A DNA stretch of 64,000 nucleotides from Schizochytrium sp. CCTCC M209059 (GCA_000818945.1 KN805392.1:409520-473519), one strand, 5' to 3'; positions 40,301 to 51,100 are shown, numbered from the stretch's first letter. A program made the numbers and translations. Notes: generated by a model not told the origin, from the sequence alone.

Positions 40301-41088
40301 CATTTCAGCCCAGGGCTGCTCAAGGTGCGGCGCCGATGCATGAATTTAATGATCACAATCAATGTGTCGGGGCCATAGCATTGGATGAATCCGGATTATC
40401 CGTGCTATGCGGGTTTGAGGATGGCGCTCTTCACTTGAAAAATTGCAGTGGCCAGGCTCCCTTGAACGGCAATGGTGAGTTAATATCTTCGCCGGCTACA
40501 TGCGCCACGTTTCTCAGAGAACGGTCGCTGGTGAGTGGGCACGAGGATGGCGAGGTGCGGGTTTGGGATGCTGAAACTGGGGCGCTCGTGCAAGTTCTAC
40601 AAAGCGGGGATCGACATTCAGTCAAGTCGATCGCGACGGATAATCAGTACATTGCAATTGTAGCATTGCACGGGATCTTCGTGTGGAGCGCGCAATATCC
40701 TCATCGCATAATGGAGAGAATCCCTCGCGAAGACATTGTGCTTGAGCACATTCGCTTAGAACAAGCACGCAGAGCGACCGACGACAGTTTTCTCGTTGTT
40801 TGGGACCAGAATGGCCGTCCTTCCGGCTATCACTTGTGTGGTGCTACGGCGACGCAATCTCAAAGGCTGAGTCGACGTCGTGAAGTCACTCCACCTTCAC
40901 TTTCCGTAGTTCAAAGCTTTCGATGGACCATCCTTGGCCGACACGTCGACCGAGATGTGGCTTGCGGCTATACGATGGAGAGCGCCGTGAGCGTGTCAAT
41001 TCCAACGGAGGACAAGCTGTATGCGTTCACAAAGAGGAATGGCGAACTCCAGATCCTCACTGTAAAGAACCCGGAGGGTCAGGAATAA
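37357..41088 (+). CDS. TIR-NACHT-WD40 protein (NLR-like STAND NTPase)
   Basis: 1243 aa from the ATG at 37357, uninterrupted. TIR at about 8-160: YDAFISYAW start, a box 2-like region around 45-60, and S-x-x-C-x-x-E ending at E92, the position of the NADase catalytic Glu in SARM1 and plant TIRs. Then VEGTRSWMLQHVFIWHRS, as before many NACHT domains, a Walker A AESGMGKS at 221-228, Walker B VVVLDG at about 375-380, and a helical STAND region to about 720. From about 745 to the end there are seven or more WD40-like blades, including GSADNTVRVW, LVSGHEDGEVRVWD and DGNCKIWN. Such proteins oligomerise when the WD40 sensor binds a ligand and activate TIR NAD+ cleavage or signalling. No TM. An immune or cell-death role is inferred from architecture. 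Confidence 0.9.
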   Translation: MSDEGEEYYDAFISYAWGENGRHQNRVARLRDVLINRYERKIFRDANVLRSGLLDIQIGSAIKNSRLIVFILTSDYEERVEEKDKSSNCRYEFNIATMCKGPRCFATVMQDPSLASRWPGHVKARIQGHLGDILWLPMTEDKQVEEVAEGINERIEKFMTEVGKSTTGRPMAQVDETKCRFSLNNKRSDFVEGTRSWMLQHVFIWHRSPDSAFRTPFIISAESGMGKSVLVAELAARGGLFDRHRPIPSAPITSSDTCSSDTRSSGVRGVAQRVTQRLSRRLSRSARNDEEFKVYAAHSFDATPEVQESDAKSARVAILSLAKQLVDAYPVMAETLTCAEMKNGYGEELSRISVGDLFNDYLVQPLQNVRSERSVVVLDGLSEDVEGYDGLVDVVRRRWSSDMPSWLGLIVSCDPTVGEQLARDRGTHVRIQPMEQNNIQDIGKLAQDRLRNVFRDEASLRSVTERIVDESQGNMKEARRSINFMSQEASISGGSSRAGSVSLEEAIELFLQGSGRRRDRAGDRRKKLLLALCVTRESLPASAVEFILELANLQEVQAVIAEAPQLFQTIFGDNVSFLNPDVRQLLQENYSAELRQGHEILATFCSSKLSEFSFCAKHVVYHLVEAGSVEDLSRLLVNYEKLHDAFFAQGAPIRGWLTDLGQIDGRAQLSVEAREVAEMLRDNVLALEQDSRQLIRFARGLSTDHPLHNSAASFQVPYAQVQLTAGSSVMRDRVLDTFTSCDVSSVALFSGRALVSVKDCSGSKILAIDLATGNEIFSKTLPGYFVSKVTFSGAGAACLMEANDTSVQAWTLNLETGEKNALGDPHQRVTCLAMSGDHLVTGLDDGNCKIWNINGTTRVVETLQPSTSGKSIQDVDIDPEFVVCATRQCKIWIFSRPNFSLTREISYQNSVRDNCMCVAVSDGLLVSGGSKGSICVWSSLDDAGHDEPQTSFQGGRKKVTSIATRNKVVASGSADNTVRVWSFQPRAAQGAAPMHEFNDHNQCVGAIALDESGLSVLCGFEDGALHLKNCSGQAPLNGNGELISSPATCATFLRERSLVSGHEDGEVRVWDAETGALVQVLQSGDRHSVKSIATDNQYIAIVALHGIFVWSAQYPHRIMERIPREDIVLEHIRLEQARRATDDSFLVVWDQNGRPSGYHLCGATATQSQRLSRRREVTPPSLSVVQSFRWTILGRHVDRDVACGYTMESAVSVSIPTEDKLYAFTKRNGELQILTVKNPEGQE

Positions 41089-42592
41089 AAATTAATCATT
41101 TTGTTGTTGTTTTGTCTTAACGAGAAATCGTTTCGGTTCAGCCCCATGAGTTTGCTTACAGATAGTTGGTGTTTAGATCCTTGGCTTGACTCCCGAACCG
41201 ATTATATTTAAACGGGTACGACACTTTCACACGTGTTGAGCTCTGCTGCAGCCACTGCAAGGGTGAAGAAAGAAGGTCACATTGCCCCAACGACATCTTT
41301 GACCCCCTTCCTTCGGAGCGGATCTCGTGGCGCAATCGATCCGGGTCAGCCTCATGAGTTTGCGTATAGATAGCTGGTGTTTGAATCCTTGGCTTGACTC
41401 CCAAACCAATTTTAACTAAACGGGTACGACACTTCTATACATGTTGAGCTCTGCTGCAGCCGCTGCAACGGTGAAGAAAGAAAGCCTCATTGCCCCAACG
41501 GCATCTTTGACCCCCCCCTTTTTTGAGCAATTATCGTGGCGCCTCATGAGTTTACAGTTGGTGTTCAGGCCCGCAGCTCACTTGCCCTCCAACGGCATCT
41601 TTCGCCTCTCCTGTCTGTATCCTGCTGAAGATTCAATTTGTCGACTCTCAAGGTCTGTCTGTACCGGTAATGCGTCTGTGCCGCCGCTCCAACGGCGTCT
41701 CCCGTTTTTCTCCGAAACTTCTCGTTTTATCTTCATCAAATCCTTCTGGCCAAAATTCATCGCACCCGGGGGTCCTCCAACGGCATCGTTTTTTTTTGTC
41801 CTCTTCTTCATCTCTTTTTCGCGGTGGCCACGCCTGTGTTTGACTGTGTTTGTGGCTTTTTATCCTTGCCTTCGTCTCCTGCTCGTCTCCATCCTCGCAA
41901 AGCCCGCACGCTGCCTCCAACGGCGTCCGGCCAAGAGAAACGAGCTAGCTCGCGTCGCCGTTGCCTGGGCTCAACGGCAAACTCGGCCAACTCGGCCACG
42001 TCGACCTCCCAAACCTCGCCCCGTCCCAGACCTCCGCATCCTCCTCCCCGGCGCCAAGTCCAGCTCTGTGCACAACCCCATCTCCATCTCCATCTCCAGC
42101 TCCATCTCCATCTCCAGCTGCTCCAGCTCCAGCTCCAGCTCCGCGTCCAAGTCCACCTCCTCCGCGTCTCCCGTCTCGCGCAATCTTCTGCATGCACAAC
42201 TCCAACCAAGTGTACGTATAAGACCTCGTCGGTACACACCCGCGGGGGGCACCGGGCGCCTCCCCCTCCCGCGCAAGCAGGCGCCGCGCGGCGGTTTCGC
42301 ACGCTAATCCCCGGTCTGGGCGTTGCGCGGCGGCGGGGAAACCGCCGCGGCGGCGCGGAGAGGCGCAGGGCGCCCCCCGCTGGCAGCCAGCCCTTGCGCG
42401 GCGCGGGACCAACGAACGGGGCGCGGCCAGTAGCGGCGAGGCGAGCGCAAGCAGACGCGGAGCGCGAGCGAGCTCGGGGCGGAGCGGGAGCTGGAGCCCG
42501 CGGAGCTCCTGGGTTGCGTGGCGGGCGCGGGAGGCGGCAGCAGAGGCGGCGGGCGGGCGCGAGCGAGCGAGCGAGCGGCGGGCGCGGAGAGG
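41089..42592. other. Long spacer before PurF with tandem repeats
   Basis: Contains the 208-bp repeat described separately, a pyrimidine-rich stretch, a (CTCCAT/CTCCAG)n hexamer run at about 42075-42165, and a GC-rich last 300 bases. Open frames on both strands here are low-complexity and lack domains. Confidence 0.5.
41145..41700 (+). repeat. About 208-bp tandem repeat, two good copies and a decayed third
   Basis: 41145-41307 and 41353-41518 match closely (CATGAGTTTGC, GATAG.TGGTGTTT, CTTGGCTTGACTCC, GGGTACGACACTT, GAGCTCTGCTGCAGCC, GCCCCAACG.CATCTTTGACC), and a shortened copy starts at about 41544. The end motif C(T/C)CCAACGGC(A/G)TC appears again at about 41588, 41687, 41776 and 41915, suggesting older units. 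Confidence 0.8.
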
Positions 42593-44173
42593 ATGTGCGC
42601 GATTCTGGCGCTGCTCTTGGCGGACACGACGTCGCACTGCAGGCAGGCGATCTTCGACGGGCTGACGGTGCTGCAGCACCGCGGGCAGGATGCGGCGGGC
42701 ATCGTGACGTCGCGGACGACGGAGGACTCGACGCAGCTGAACCAGCACAAGGGGCTGGGCATGGTGCGCGACGTGTTCACGCAGGGCGAAATGCTCAAGC
42801 TCGAGGGCAACTGCGGAATTGGCCACTGCAGGTACCCCACGGCAGGCCGCACCTCGTCCCCGGAGGAGGCGCAGCCCATGTACAACAACTATCCGTGCGG
42901 ACTGGCCCTCGCGCACAATGGCAACCTGACGAACAAGAACCAGCTGCAGGACCACGTCCGCGGCCTGCACCGGCACCTGAACACCCAGAGCGACAGCGAG
43001 GCGCTGCTCAACGTCTTTGCCGAGGAGCTCCGTCTGCAGCTCGACTCGCGCGGCGGCCAGCGCACGGCCAAGATCGAGCCCGAGCACATTTTCGCCGCTG
43101 TCAAGCGCACCATGGAGCTCTGCCGAGGCGGCTACGCGGTGGTCATGCTCATTCACGACGTCGGCGTCCTGGCCTTTCGCGACCCTTGGGGCATCCGCCC
43201 CATCATGGTGGGAAGCCGCAAGAGCCAGACGCTCGAGGGCGGCATCGACTACGTCTTTAGCTCCGAGTCGGTGGCCTCGGACACCCTGGGCTTTGACATG
43301 CTCCGCGACGTTCGCCCTGGCGAGTGCATGCTGGCGGTGCCGATGAAGCCGAACCAGCCGCGCGACGACCTTGGCCTCATCTCCAAGCAGCTCGTGGGCG
43401 ACGGCCGCACGGTGGTGCCTTGCCTTTTTGAGTACGTCTACTTTGCGCGCCCGGACTCGATCATGAACGGCGTGTCCGTGTACGAGTCGCGACTGCAGAT
43501 GGGCGAGAAGTTGGCGGACAAGATCATGCGCGAGCACCCGAACGAGAAGATCGACGTGGTTATCCCGATCCCGGACACGAGCCGCACCTCGGCCTTGGCG
43601 CTTGCCCACCGCATGGGCATCCCGTACCGCGAGGGATTCATCAAGAACCGCTACATTGGCCGGACCTTTATCATGCCCGAGCAGTCGCAGCGCAAGAAGA
43701 ACGTGCGTCTCAAGCTCAACACGGTGCGCGCCGAGTTCGAGGGGCTCAATGTCTTGCTTGTGGACGACTCGATCGTGCGCGGCACCACATCGACGCAGCT
43801 CGTTTCGATGGCACGCGATGCAGGCGCCAACAAGGTGTTCTTCTGCAGCGCTGCGCCGGAGATTCGCCACCCCAACATTTACGGCATTGACCTTCCGACG
43901 GCCAGCGAGCTCGTGGCCTTCGACCGGACGAATGAGGAGATCGCGGATGTGCTCAAGTGCGATTGGGTTCTCTTTCAGGATCTCGATGACCTTGAGGAGG
44001 CCGTGCGTGCCATCAACCCTGAACTCAAGACCTTTGAGGGCTCGACGTTTTCTGGTTCGTACGTGACCAACGACGTCGACGTCAACTACTTTTCCTCTCT
44101 GGCTGAGGAGCGCAATGACTTTGCCAAGCTTACGCGCGAGCAGAGCGTGCGCTCGACTCCGTCACAAGTATAG
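42593..44173 (+). CDS. purF: Amidophosphoribosyltransferase (PurF)
   Basis: 526 aa. The start is set at 42593 because the Cys after Met (MCAIL) must become the N-terminal nucleophile; 25 upstream in-frame codons from 42518 are low-complexity. It makes 5-phosphoribosylamine from PRPP and glutamine, the first step of purine synthesis. N-terminal Ntn glutaminase: Cys2, HRGQDAAG at 29-36, RYPTAG at 80-85, HNGNLTN at 108-114. C-terminal phosphoribosyltransferase with the PRPP loop VLLVDDSIVRGTTS at 387-400. It has no propeptide and resembles the E. coli-like branch. Codons are strongly GC-ending, suggesting high expression. A long minus-strand ORF opposite it is a shadow. Confidence 0.97.
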   Translation: MCAILALLLADTTSHCRQAIFDGLTVLQHRGQDAAGIVTSRTTEDSTQLNQHKGLGMVRDVFTQGEMLKLEGNCGIGHCRYPTAGRTSSPEEAQPMYNNYPCGLALAHNGNLTNKNQLQDHVRGLHRHLNTQSDSEALLNVFAEELRLQLDSRGGQRTAKIEPEHIFAAVKRTMELCRGGYAVVMLIHDVGVLAFRDPWGIRPIMVGSRKSQTLEGGIDYVFSSESVASDTLGFDMLRDVRPGECMLAVPMKPNQPRDDLGLISKQLVGDGRTVVPCLFEYVYFARPDSIMNGVSVYESRLQMGEKLADKIMREHPNEKIDVVIPIPDTSRTSALALAHRMGIPYREGFIKNRYIGRTFIMPEQSQRKKNVRLKLNTVRAEFEGLNVLLVDDSIVRGTTSTQLVSMARDAGANKVFFCSAAPEIRHPNIYGIDLPTASELVAFDRTNEEIADVLKCDWVLFQDLDDLEEAVRAINPELKTFEGSTFSGSYVTNDVDVNYFSSLAEERNDFAKLTREQSVRSTPSQV

Positions 44174-45087
44174 AGACTCTTTTTCCTAGTTTGTCCCTTT
44201 GCACGCGAGAGCAAGCAAGCAAGCGAGCGAGCGAGCGAGCGAGCGATGGCGAGCGAAGGCGAGCGAAGTGAAAGTTTTCTCGAATCAAAATGAACTTCGA
44301 ACTGATTGATGCCGCGCGCACCAGCATCGTGCAGGTGCGGCAGCCTAGCATGTCTGCCTGCTGTTTTCCTTTCGTTGGCTGGGCTTTGTCCCAAAAGGCG
44401 AATGAATTCGGCCGCGCCACTTGTTGTAGCGAGTGTTTTTCCCCATCGCATCGCATTGCAGTGCAGTGCCCTTCCCGGAGCATGGTTGATGAATGAATCC
44501 CATGCGATCAATGAGATGATGCAAATGCGATACACGTGTTCTGAGGAGAGGGAGGAGGAATAGGAAGAGGAGGAGGATATAGTGCGCGCTCGCTTTGACT
44601 CAGAAAGGAGCAAGAACAGAGCGAACTTGGTCCTAAAAAACAGTAGTCTGTCCCTGCAGGTCATGTTCTCTCTTTTGTTGTTATTGTTGCTGTTGATGAT
44701 TCTTTGTGTTCTCGACAATACGTTGTGCTCAATTGAGCCACGTTGCGTGCAGACACAATCATGATGGACGCGCTCGTATTAGGCCAAGCCTTTTTTTGTT
44801 TTTGCTCTGTGGTAAAATAAAAATAAGTATTACGCCACAGTGCTCATCGCCATTGGCGGCTGCTCCTACGAGCCTTGTTGAGCCCCGGCCACCAAAGTCC
44901 AGAGAGCAAGGGAAAGCAGGCAAAAAGGCAAGTAGGGGAAAAAAGCACGCAAACACAAACGACATAACGACGATAGGCCTAACCTAAACGCAAGGAACAA
45001 TTGAAGGAGCGAATGAATAGTCGGTCAGGTGGGTTTATGTTTAGTTCTGTGTGAATTTGATACAGCAGCAGCGGCAGCGTGCCATGT
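44174..45087. other. Convergent spacer with (GCGA)n repeat
   Basis: 3' regions of PurF and of the small mitochondrial gene. (GCAA/GCGA)n lies at about 44208-44246. AT-rich segments include AAAATAAAAATAAG at about 44813. No gene seen. Confidence 0.5.
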
Positions 45088-45369
45088 TTACAGGCGCTTG
45101 ACGAAGGGCTTGCTCATGCCGTCAACGACGAAGGTCTTGTAGGTGGCGAGGCCGAGGGCGAAGCCGACAATGCCGATGATGGGGAGGATCTCCGGGGAGG
45201 CCTTGGCGTTGAACCACTTCTCCATGACGGGGGGGTCGCGCTGGAGCACCTGGGGGTGGCCACCCTCGGACATGCCCTTGAGGGGGAACTTCTCGGCGGC
45301 CTGGGTGCTCATCTTGCGGGCACCAGCCTGCTGCACGCGGGCAGCGCGGACGATGGTCTGGCGGAGCAT
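45088..45369 (-). CDS. Small mitochondrial single-TM protein
   Basis: 93 aa from the ATG at 45369. The N-terminus (MLRQTIVRAARVQQAGARK) is Arg-rich with no acids, a typical mitochondrial presequence. One hydrophobic segment at about 62-80 (LPIIGIVGFALGLATYKTF) is followed by a short basic tail. Size and layout resemble small respiratory chain subunits of the B12D/NDUFA4 (MLRQ) type, but the likeness is weak and I do not assign it. High GC at third positions supports real, well-expressed coding sequence despite its shortness. Confidence 0.75.
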   Translation of the reverse strand: MLRQTIVRAARVQQAGARKMSTQAAEKFPLKGMSEGGHPQVLQRDPPVMEKWFNAKASPEILPIIGIVGFALGLATYKTFVVDGMSKPFVKRL

Positions 45370-45525
45370 TTTCGCTGAGCAAAGACTTGTCTTGGGTTCG
45401 TGCCTTGGTCTGTTTGTTGGTTGCTAAGTTTTGGCTTGAGAAGTTTCGGGTTTGCTTTGCTCGCCTCGCCGCCACTCCTCCTCCTCCTCCTCCTCCAGCC
45501 ATACCAGCACGAGGTCCACTACCTC

Positions 45526-45864
45526 CTACAAGCCCATCCACACATTATTCGTGCCCCGCCCCTTTACTACATCCTCACAGCCAGAGCATCTGCGCCGCTT
45601 CCTCCTCCGCGGTGTGCTTCCTGCCGCCTTGCGCAGCCGGCGACGCAGCAGGAACAGTAAGTAAGAAGAGGCGCGCCGCCGGCGCCGCCGAGCCCATTGC
45701 ACACGCTCGAAGTTGACTGCGATGACGCCGCCGACGATGACGCTGGCGATGAGGGTGTTGACGAGGGCGGTGGGCTCGTGACGAGCTCCGCGGCAGCGAG
45801 TGGACTCGCGGAAAAAGACCGCCGAGAGCGGCATCATCCATCCATTTTCAGGGCGTGCACTCAT
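45526..45864 (-). CDS. Possible small membrane protein, hypothetical
   Basis: 112 codons from an ATG at 45864. The first 60 residues contain a plausible TM helix (ALVNTLIASVIVGGVIAV), followed by Arg-rich low-complexity residues that may be non-coding; an intron after about residue 57 is possible. Same strand as, and just upstream of, the mitochondrial gene at 45369. No family recognised; could be chance. Confidence 0.3.
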   Translation of the reverse strand: MSARPENGWMMPLSAVFFRESTRCRGARHEPTALVNTLIASVIVGGVIAVNFERVQWARRRRRRASSYLLFLLRRRLRKAAGSTPRRRKRRRCSGCEDVVKGRGTNNVWMGL

Positions 45865-48109
45865 CGCATCGGAGATGAAGATGGAGGGAGACGGAAATAA
45901 GGAGATGGAGATGGAGGTGGAGGAGGAAATTGGCGATCGCGAGATAGGCCTGCCTGCAGTGCTAGGTGGAAATGGTGGTCGCAGGCAGCCTGAGCATCAT
46001 CGCAGTCCACGGGGCGAGCGGGGCAAGGCGGCTTCGCGGTTCAGGCGCCGGAGCATGGCAATGGCGGTGTCAGCGACAGCGGTTACGAGCACTGGTTGCT
46101 TGCGCTGCCAGCGCGTGCACGGGCGGCACCTGCGCAGGCTCGCGTGACGACGGCCTCCGACGTGGGGAAAGTGGTCTCCGACGCGAGCCAGCCGTGCCAG
46201 CGGGTGCTGCAAATGGAATCAGTGGTGGATGGATGTGCTGGCGGAGGTAGTGAAGCGAGCATGGCCAGGACCGTGAAGTGAAGTGCAGAACAGGGCAGCA
46301 CCAGTGCAATGGTTCTTCGGTAACGCAAAAAGGCAAGGCAACGCAAGGCCAAGCCAATCCCGTGCGAGCGAGCGAGCAAGCGAGCGAGCGAGCTGTGCAG
46401 GCCAGGTCCCGGAGCTCGTCCAGGATGTGGCCAGTGCAGTGCAGTGCAGTGCAGTGCAGCAGCCAGGCGCGCGGCGACGCCGAGCTCGGGTGGTGGGCTT
46501 CGGCGCGCAGTTACTGTACAAAAACTGGCTCCTACTAGGCCCAGTAGTAAGAAGAGGGAAGAAAGGTGATGACGTCGCGCGCGCCCGAAAGGAAAGGAGT
46601 TTCGTGCGCTAAGGGTGCGTTATGGGAAACAGTAGGGCTTGTCCGGCACCTGCGAATGGATGGAGTGGAGAGGAGTGGGTGCCGGGAGAGGAGGACTGAG
46701 ACTGCTGCAACTGCACTGCGCTGCACTGCACTGCACTGCGATGTAATACACTGCATGAAGAAACAAGTACGTAGAAATATAGAAGAAAACTTGGGCCACT
46801 GGCAGGCTGGAGAAGAAGCTGCCTCTTCAAAAGCAATGGCAAGTCAAGAAGGTGGCCGTCGGGTCGCTGTCGCGCGCACATCGCATTTCATTTCAGCGCA
46901 TTTCATTGCATTCCGGTCCACGCCGCAGCAGCAGCAGCAGCAGCAGAAAGAAGCCTCTGCGAACAGGACAGGACAAGCCAGCAATAAGCCCACTGTGCGC
47001 AGAACGAGACAGCAGTGGTTAGACAGCGGAACAAGCCAAGAAGAAAATTGCAGGCCCGTGACGCCTTTATTCTTGAAAGAAAATGCGATGATGAGCGAGC
47101 TTTTTGACGCTGCGGCTGCCGCGAGACACACATGCTTTGCACTGCACTGCATCACATCACATCGCATCGCATCGCTGGCAGCGGCAGGTGGGAAGGTGGA
47201 AGCCGCAGCCGCGAACGCGAAAGGGAGCAAGAGCAAGGCGGACTCACGGCCAGGTAGATGCCGCTGACGCTCGCAGTCGTGTCGCTTGTCGCGCTGGCCA
47301 ACGGATGGTCAAGTTAACATCGGTGGCGTCAAGAAAAGGGGGTTCGGCATGGGGAAGCCTTCTGGCTGACTGACTAGCTGTCGACGTGAGGCGGGCTGCA
47401 GGAGTTGCTTCCCTCCCTCGTTCAATCGATCGCCCGATCTTCGTTGCCAAGAGTTCATTGCCCGCGAGAGAGAGAGAGAGAGAGCGAGCTCGCTCAGTCT
47501 CGTGACGGCGGCTTCATCATCGATTGTGTCGTCGCTGCCCTGCTGCTGCTGCAGCAGCTGCTAGGCCTAGCGCTCACTTGCAAAAAGGAGACACTGATAT
47601 ACTCGCGGATACGCTCGCACGCGCACGCCCGCGAACCGGCGACGCTCTGGCTGACGAAAGACGACGCGCGGCGGCACCAGGCTGGCTGGAAGGAGTGGCA
47701 AGAGGCTGCGGCCACGCAGCGTGGCCTGCGAAGCAGGCGAAGCAGACAGGAAGCCCTTGTAGTGTGATGAGCCTGAGCACGAGCCTGAGCACGATGAGCT
47801 CTGCGCGTGGTGCATGCTGCGACTGAGGAGGCACGCGCGGACCAAGATGGCAAGCGGCAGCGTCTTGCGCATTAAATGTCTTTCGTGCCTGACGTGGGCG
47901 CTTGGCGCCCAGCCAGTCCTCGCCTAGCAGCTAGCTAGTCGCGAAACCAGCCAGGAGAGCTAATAGGAGGATTATGATGATGGATGAATGTATCCGTTGA
48001 CAGTCGACTCGGACTCCTTTGTTGCCGCGAACGAACGCGTGCTTCTGCGTCGAGATCGTCACGATCGATCGGCGAGGCGAACGTTCGCAAATGAATCTGC
48101 GGCGGGGAG
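45865..48109. other. Repeat-rich spacer, no gene recognised
   Basis: 2.2 kb of short microsatellites: (GATGGA)n-like at about 45880-45920, (GCGA)n at about 46370-46392, (GCAGT)n at about 46432-46460, (GCACT)n at about 46720-46740, (GCAGCA)n at about 46926-46946, (GA)n at about 47467-47482. Open frames on both strands translate these. Confidence 0.6.
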
Positions 48110-51100
48110 ATGCCGGCCCAGCTGCATGTGCAGGTGCGCGGCCTCGTCGTCCCGAACGCGAGCGCCCGTCAAGTCTCCACGCGCCACGACCCGCAACGGT
48201 ATGAGGCGCTCTGGGAGGAGATCAAAGAAGCCTTGCAAGAAGAGGTCACTCGTGCTCTGGCCAACTCGCCCCTTGTCGTCGAGATCATAAGGGAAAAGCG
48301 GCCTGAAAAAGTCATCCTTGGCTCTTTCGAAATCGATCTTGTTGTCTGCGGTGTCAGATATTCAATCTATAGCAAGGTTCGACGGGGCAGGTTTCCTTCG
48401 GCACGTTGTGTCCTCAAACGCGTGCGGTCGCTTCTTGGGCTCGACATCCGTCAACATGCATCTCTCGCTCCAGATATCTCACTTGCACCTGCTCGCACTC
48501 CTACGCTCGACCTTAAGCGTCCGTCGTCACATACAAGCGGCGGCGACGGTGACAACAACAACGTCCGCCCACTTCAGCGCATGCATCTGATTGTCACTGA
48601 TGCCTATTCAGGTCGCCCCATCGGCATGCTTGATGACCTGCGAGGTACACAAGGCGCTAGTCTGGCGTGCACAGATGCCGCCGGATACCAATTGTCCATC
48701 TTTGCTGCTGATCCTGCTGATTCTTCTGATCGCCACCGTGGCCCACTTGCGGATTTGTCCTCGACAAACAGCAGCCCAATCTGCTATGTCGAGGTTGAGC
48801 AGGGGTCAACGCTCGTCTTTTCGGTTCGACACGCCGGCTGGGAACTCGTATCACCCGTGAGCCAAGTGTACGTTGACACCAATGGACCAGCCGCACTTTG
48901 TTTGGTGGCCATGCGCATTGAACGCGTGCAGGTGCGCCTCCAGTCTATTAGCGGATGCGCGCTTGGCGCAGGAATTCGCGTCAGGATCGAGGCTGATCGC
49001 AGAGGTCTTCGCTTTCGCGGTCATGCCGACAGCAAAATCGTGTCAGAGCCCTCCGTATCATCAACCTTGGTCACAGACGCATCCGGGACCGTCGCCTTTG
49101 ACGAGTACTGGGGTACTGTTGTCGATGTACATGCACTCGACGACGACGATTGGATCTTTTCATCGGCGTCTGCGGCTTCCGAGGAGTCCCATTGCCAACT
49201 TTTTGTGGGTCGCCAAGATAATAAAGCAGGTGCTCAACCCGAGGCCCACGATGAGGATGAGGAACCCTGGGTGTACGACAGTTGCGACGAAGACGAACGA
49301 GACGAATCTTTGACAAATGCAGTAGACGATGCTTTGGAAGCGTGGTCCAACTACAAAGCCGGAGAGGCCCTTGATCTCGTCATTGACAGCGCTCGCCCCA
49401 GACAAAAGTGGGCCACGCTTGTCTCGGACACCGTTGTGCGCGCAGGCGTTTGTCTGTGCAAAAACACTCAATCGAATGGTGGATTTATTGTGCGCGTCCA
49501 CGAGGCCTCGGCCTCGGTAAAAGGATGGTGTACGTGTCGCTGCGAGGCAGAACAAAGTCTCGGCTTGCGTCAGACCCTTGGATACCAGGCGCTGGCGCGA
49601 GGCGCCCCGGTGCTAGTGAAGATGCACGGGCAGTGGATGCCCGCGCGTCTCGTAAAAAGGTCACCCAAGGGCATTCTACACTGCAGGCTCATGGATCAGG
49701 GACCCTTGATGTCATTGCAGACAGAGGCTGGACAAGACGGACAAGAACTTTCTCAGCACGATTCGCCGAGACAAAATTCTGAGGTGGCCGTCTCTGTTGC
49801 AAGCGTACGGCCCGACCACGTCATGTTACGAACCGACGTTTGGCGCGCGGTTTCTCGCAGTCTTTTGACGTTTTCCATGCTTGGGTACTCTTGCGCGCGC
49901 AAACAAGTGACCAGAGTTCATGTCCTGGGTCTCGCTGCGCATCCAGATCTTGTCAAGGGCGTTCGTGTCGCTCGCTTTGCCGGAAAGGTGGTCGGCACAC
50001 TGACCGCGTTCTCCATTGACGAGCAGTGGATTGAGTTCCAGCACGGTCTCCAGCACGATATTCCCCACGCTTGCAGTCTTGTGATTGGCCGTGGCGATGG
50101 CACGGCACATGCTGACGCGCACGAGGATCATTGGATGCGTCCACAGTGCGCGCCGCTTCAGGTTTCGGTAAGCGTGTTCATGAACGGTATGGCGCTGCAG
50201 ACCTTTGGGCGCGCGCACGATGGTCGTCACGGTGACTGGACGTGCTACGTTGTGGTTGCACAGCACGTTCGCGTACTCGCAGCCAAGTTGATCAAAAAGC
50301 CGCCTGCTTTGTCTGCGCAGGTTTCGGGGGTGGTGGCTGACTTTCGCGATGACGCTGTGGAAAACATGGCGAAACAGTCTGCGCTTGTTCAAGCGCAGCT
50401 TGCTGCAGGCTTTGGTGCCTCGCTTGAAAGTAAACTTATCGTTCAAGGAGACGCGCACGGCAGTGTGGTGGCTGTGAGCGAGTCACTTTGGCTCGCGAAC
50501 CCTTCGCGCCGTACTTTTAGACACGATGCTGCCGGCATGCTCGTCGAGAGTGAACTTTGGGCAGACTTGCCTGCGCCGCGCGGAGTGTGCCATACTTTTT
50601 TGGCTCTCTCTCCTAGACTCGTTGCTGTGCGTGAGCCTTGGACTGCCCAAGTGTCGATTCAGCATTCGCAGACAGAACGTACAATGTTAGAAATGGACTG
50701 CAAGCTTCGAATTGATCCGCAAAACGCCGATCCTCTGGTGTGCGTCCTTCCGCGTCCCGCGTGTCAGTCGCCAACCGCAGTCCGGGCGCGCGAAGAAGCC
50801 CTCTTCCATGAACTAGAGTGTATTGCCGCGCAACGCATTCAGTCGTGGCAGCGGAAAACGTCTGCGTGTCGCCAGCTTGCGCTTGGACGCTCAAGCGTGC
50901 AGCTCTTGCAGTCCTGGTATAGATTTCGACGTACATATAGGGAGCGCCAGAGAGCAGCCATTCGCGTGCAGGCGATAGTGCGCGCGAGGGCGGCTCGCCA
51001 ATGCAGAGCTGAGTTAGAAAAGCACGTTCGCTTCAAACTACCTGCGCAAGAAATTCTCATCTCACCGGTGGCCATCGCGCGTGGTCAGCCTGCCGGCTTC

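Noticed and set aside
41945..43870. 641-codon minus-strand ORF
   Set aside because: Antisense of the unmistakable PurF gene; GC-rich codons keep the opposite strand open.
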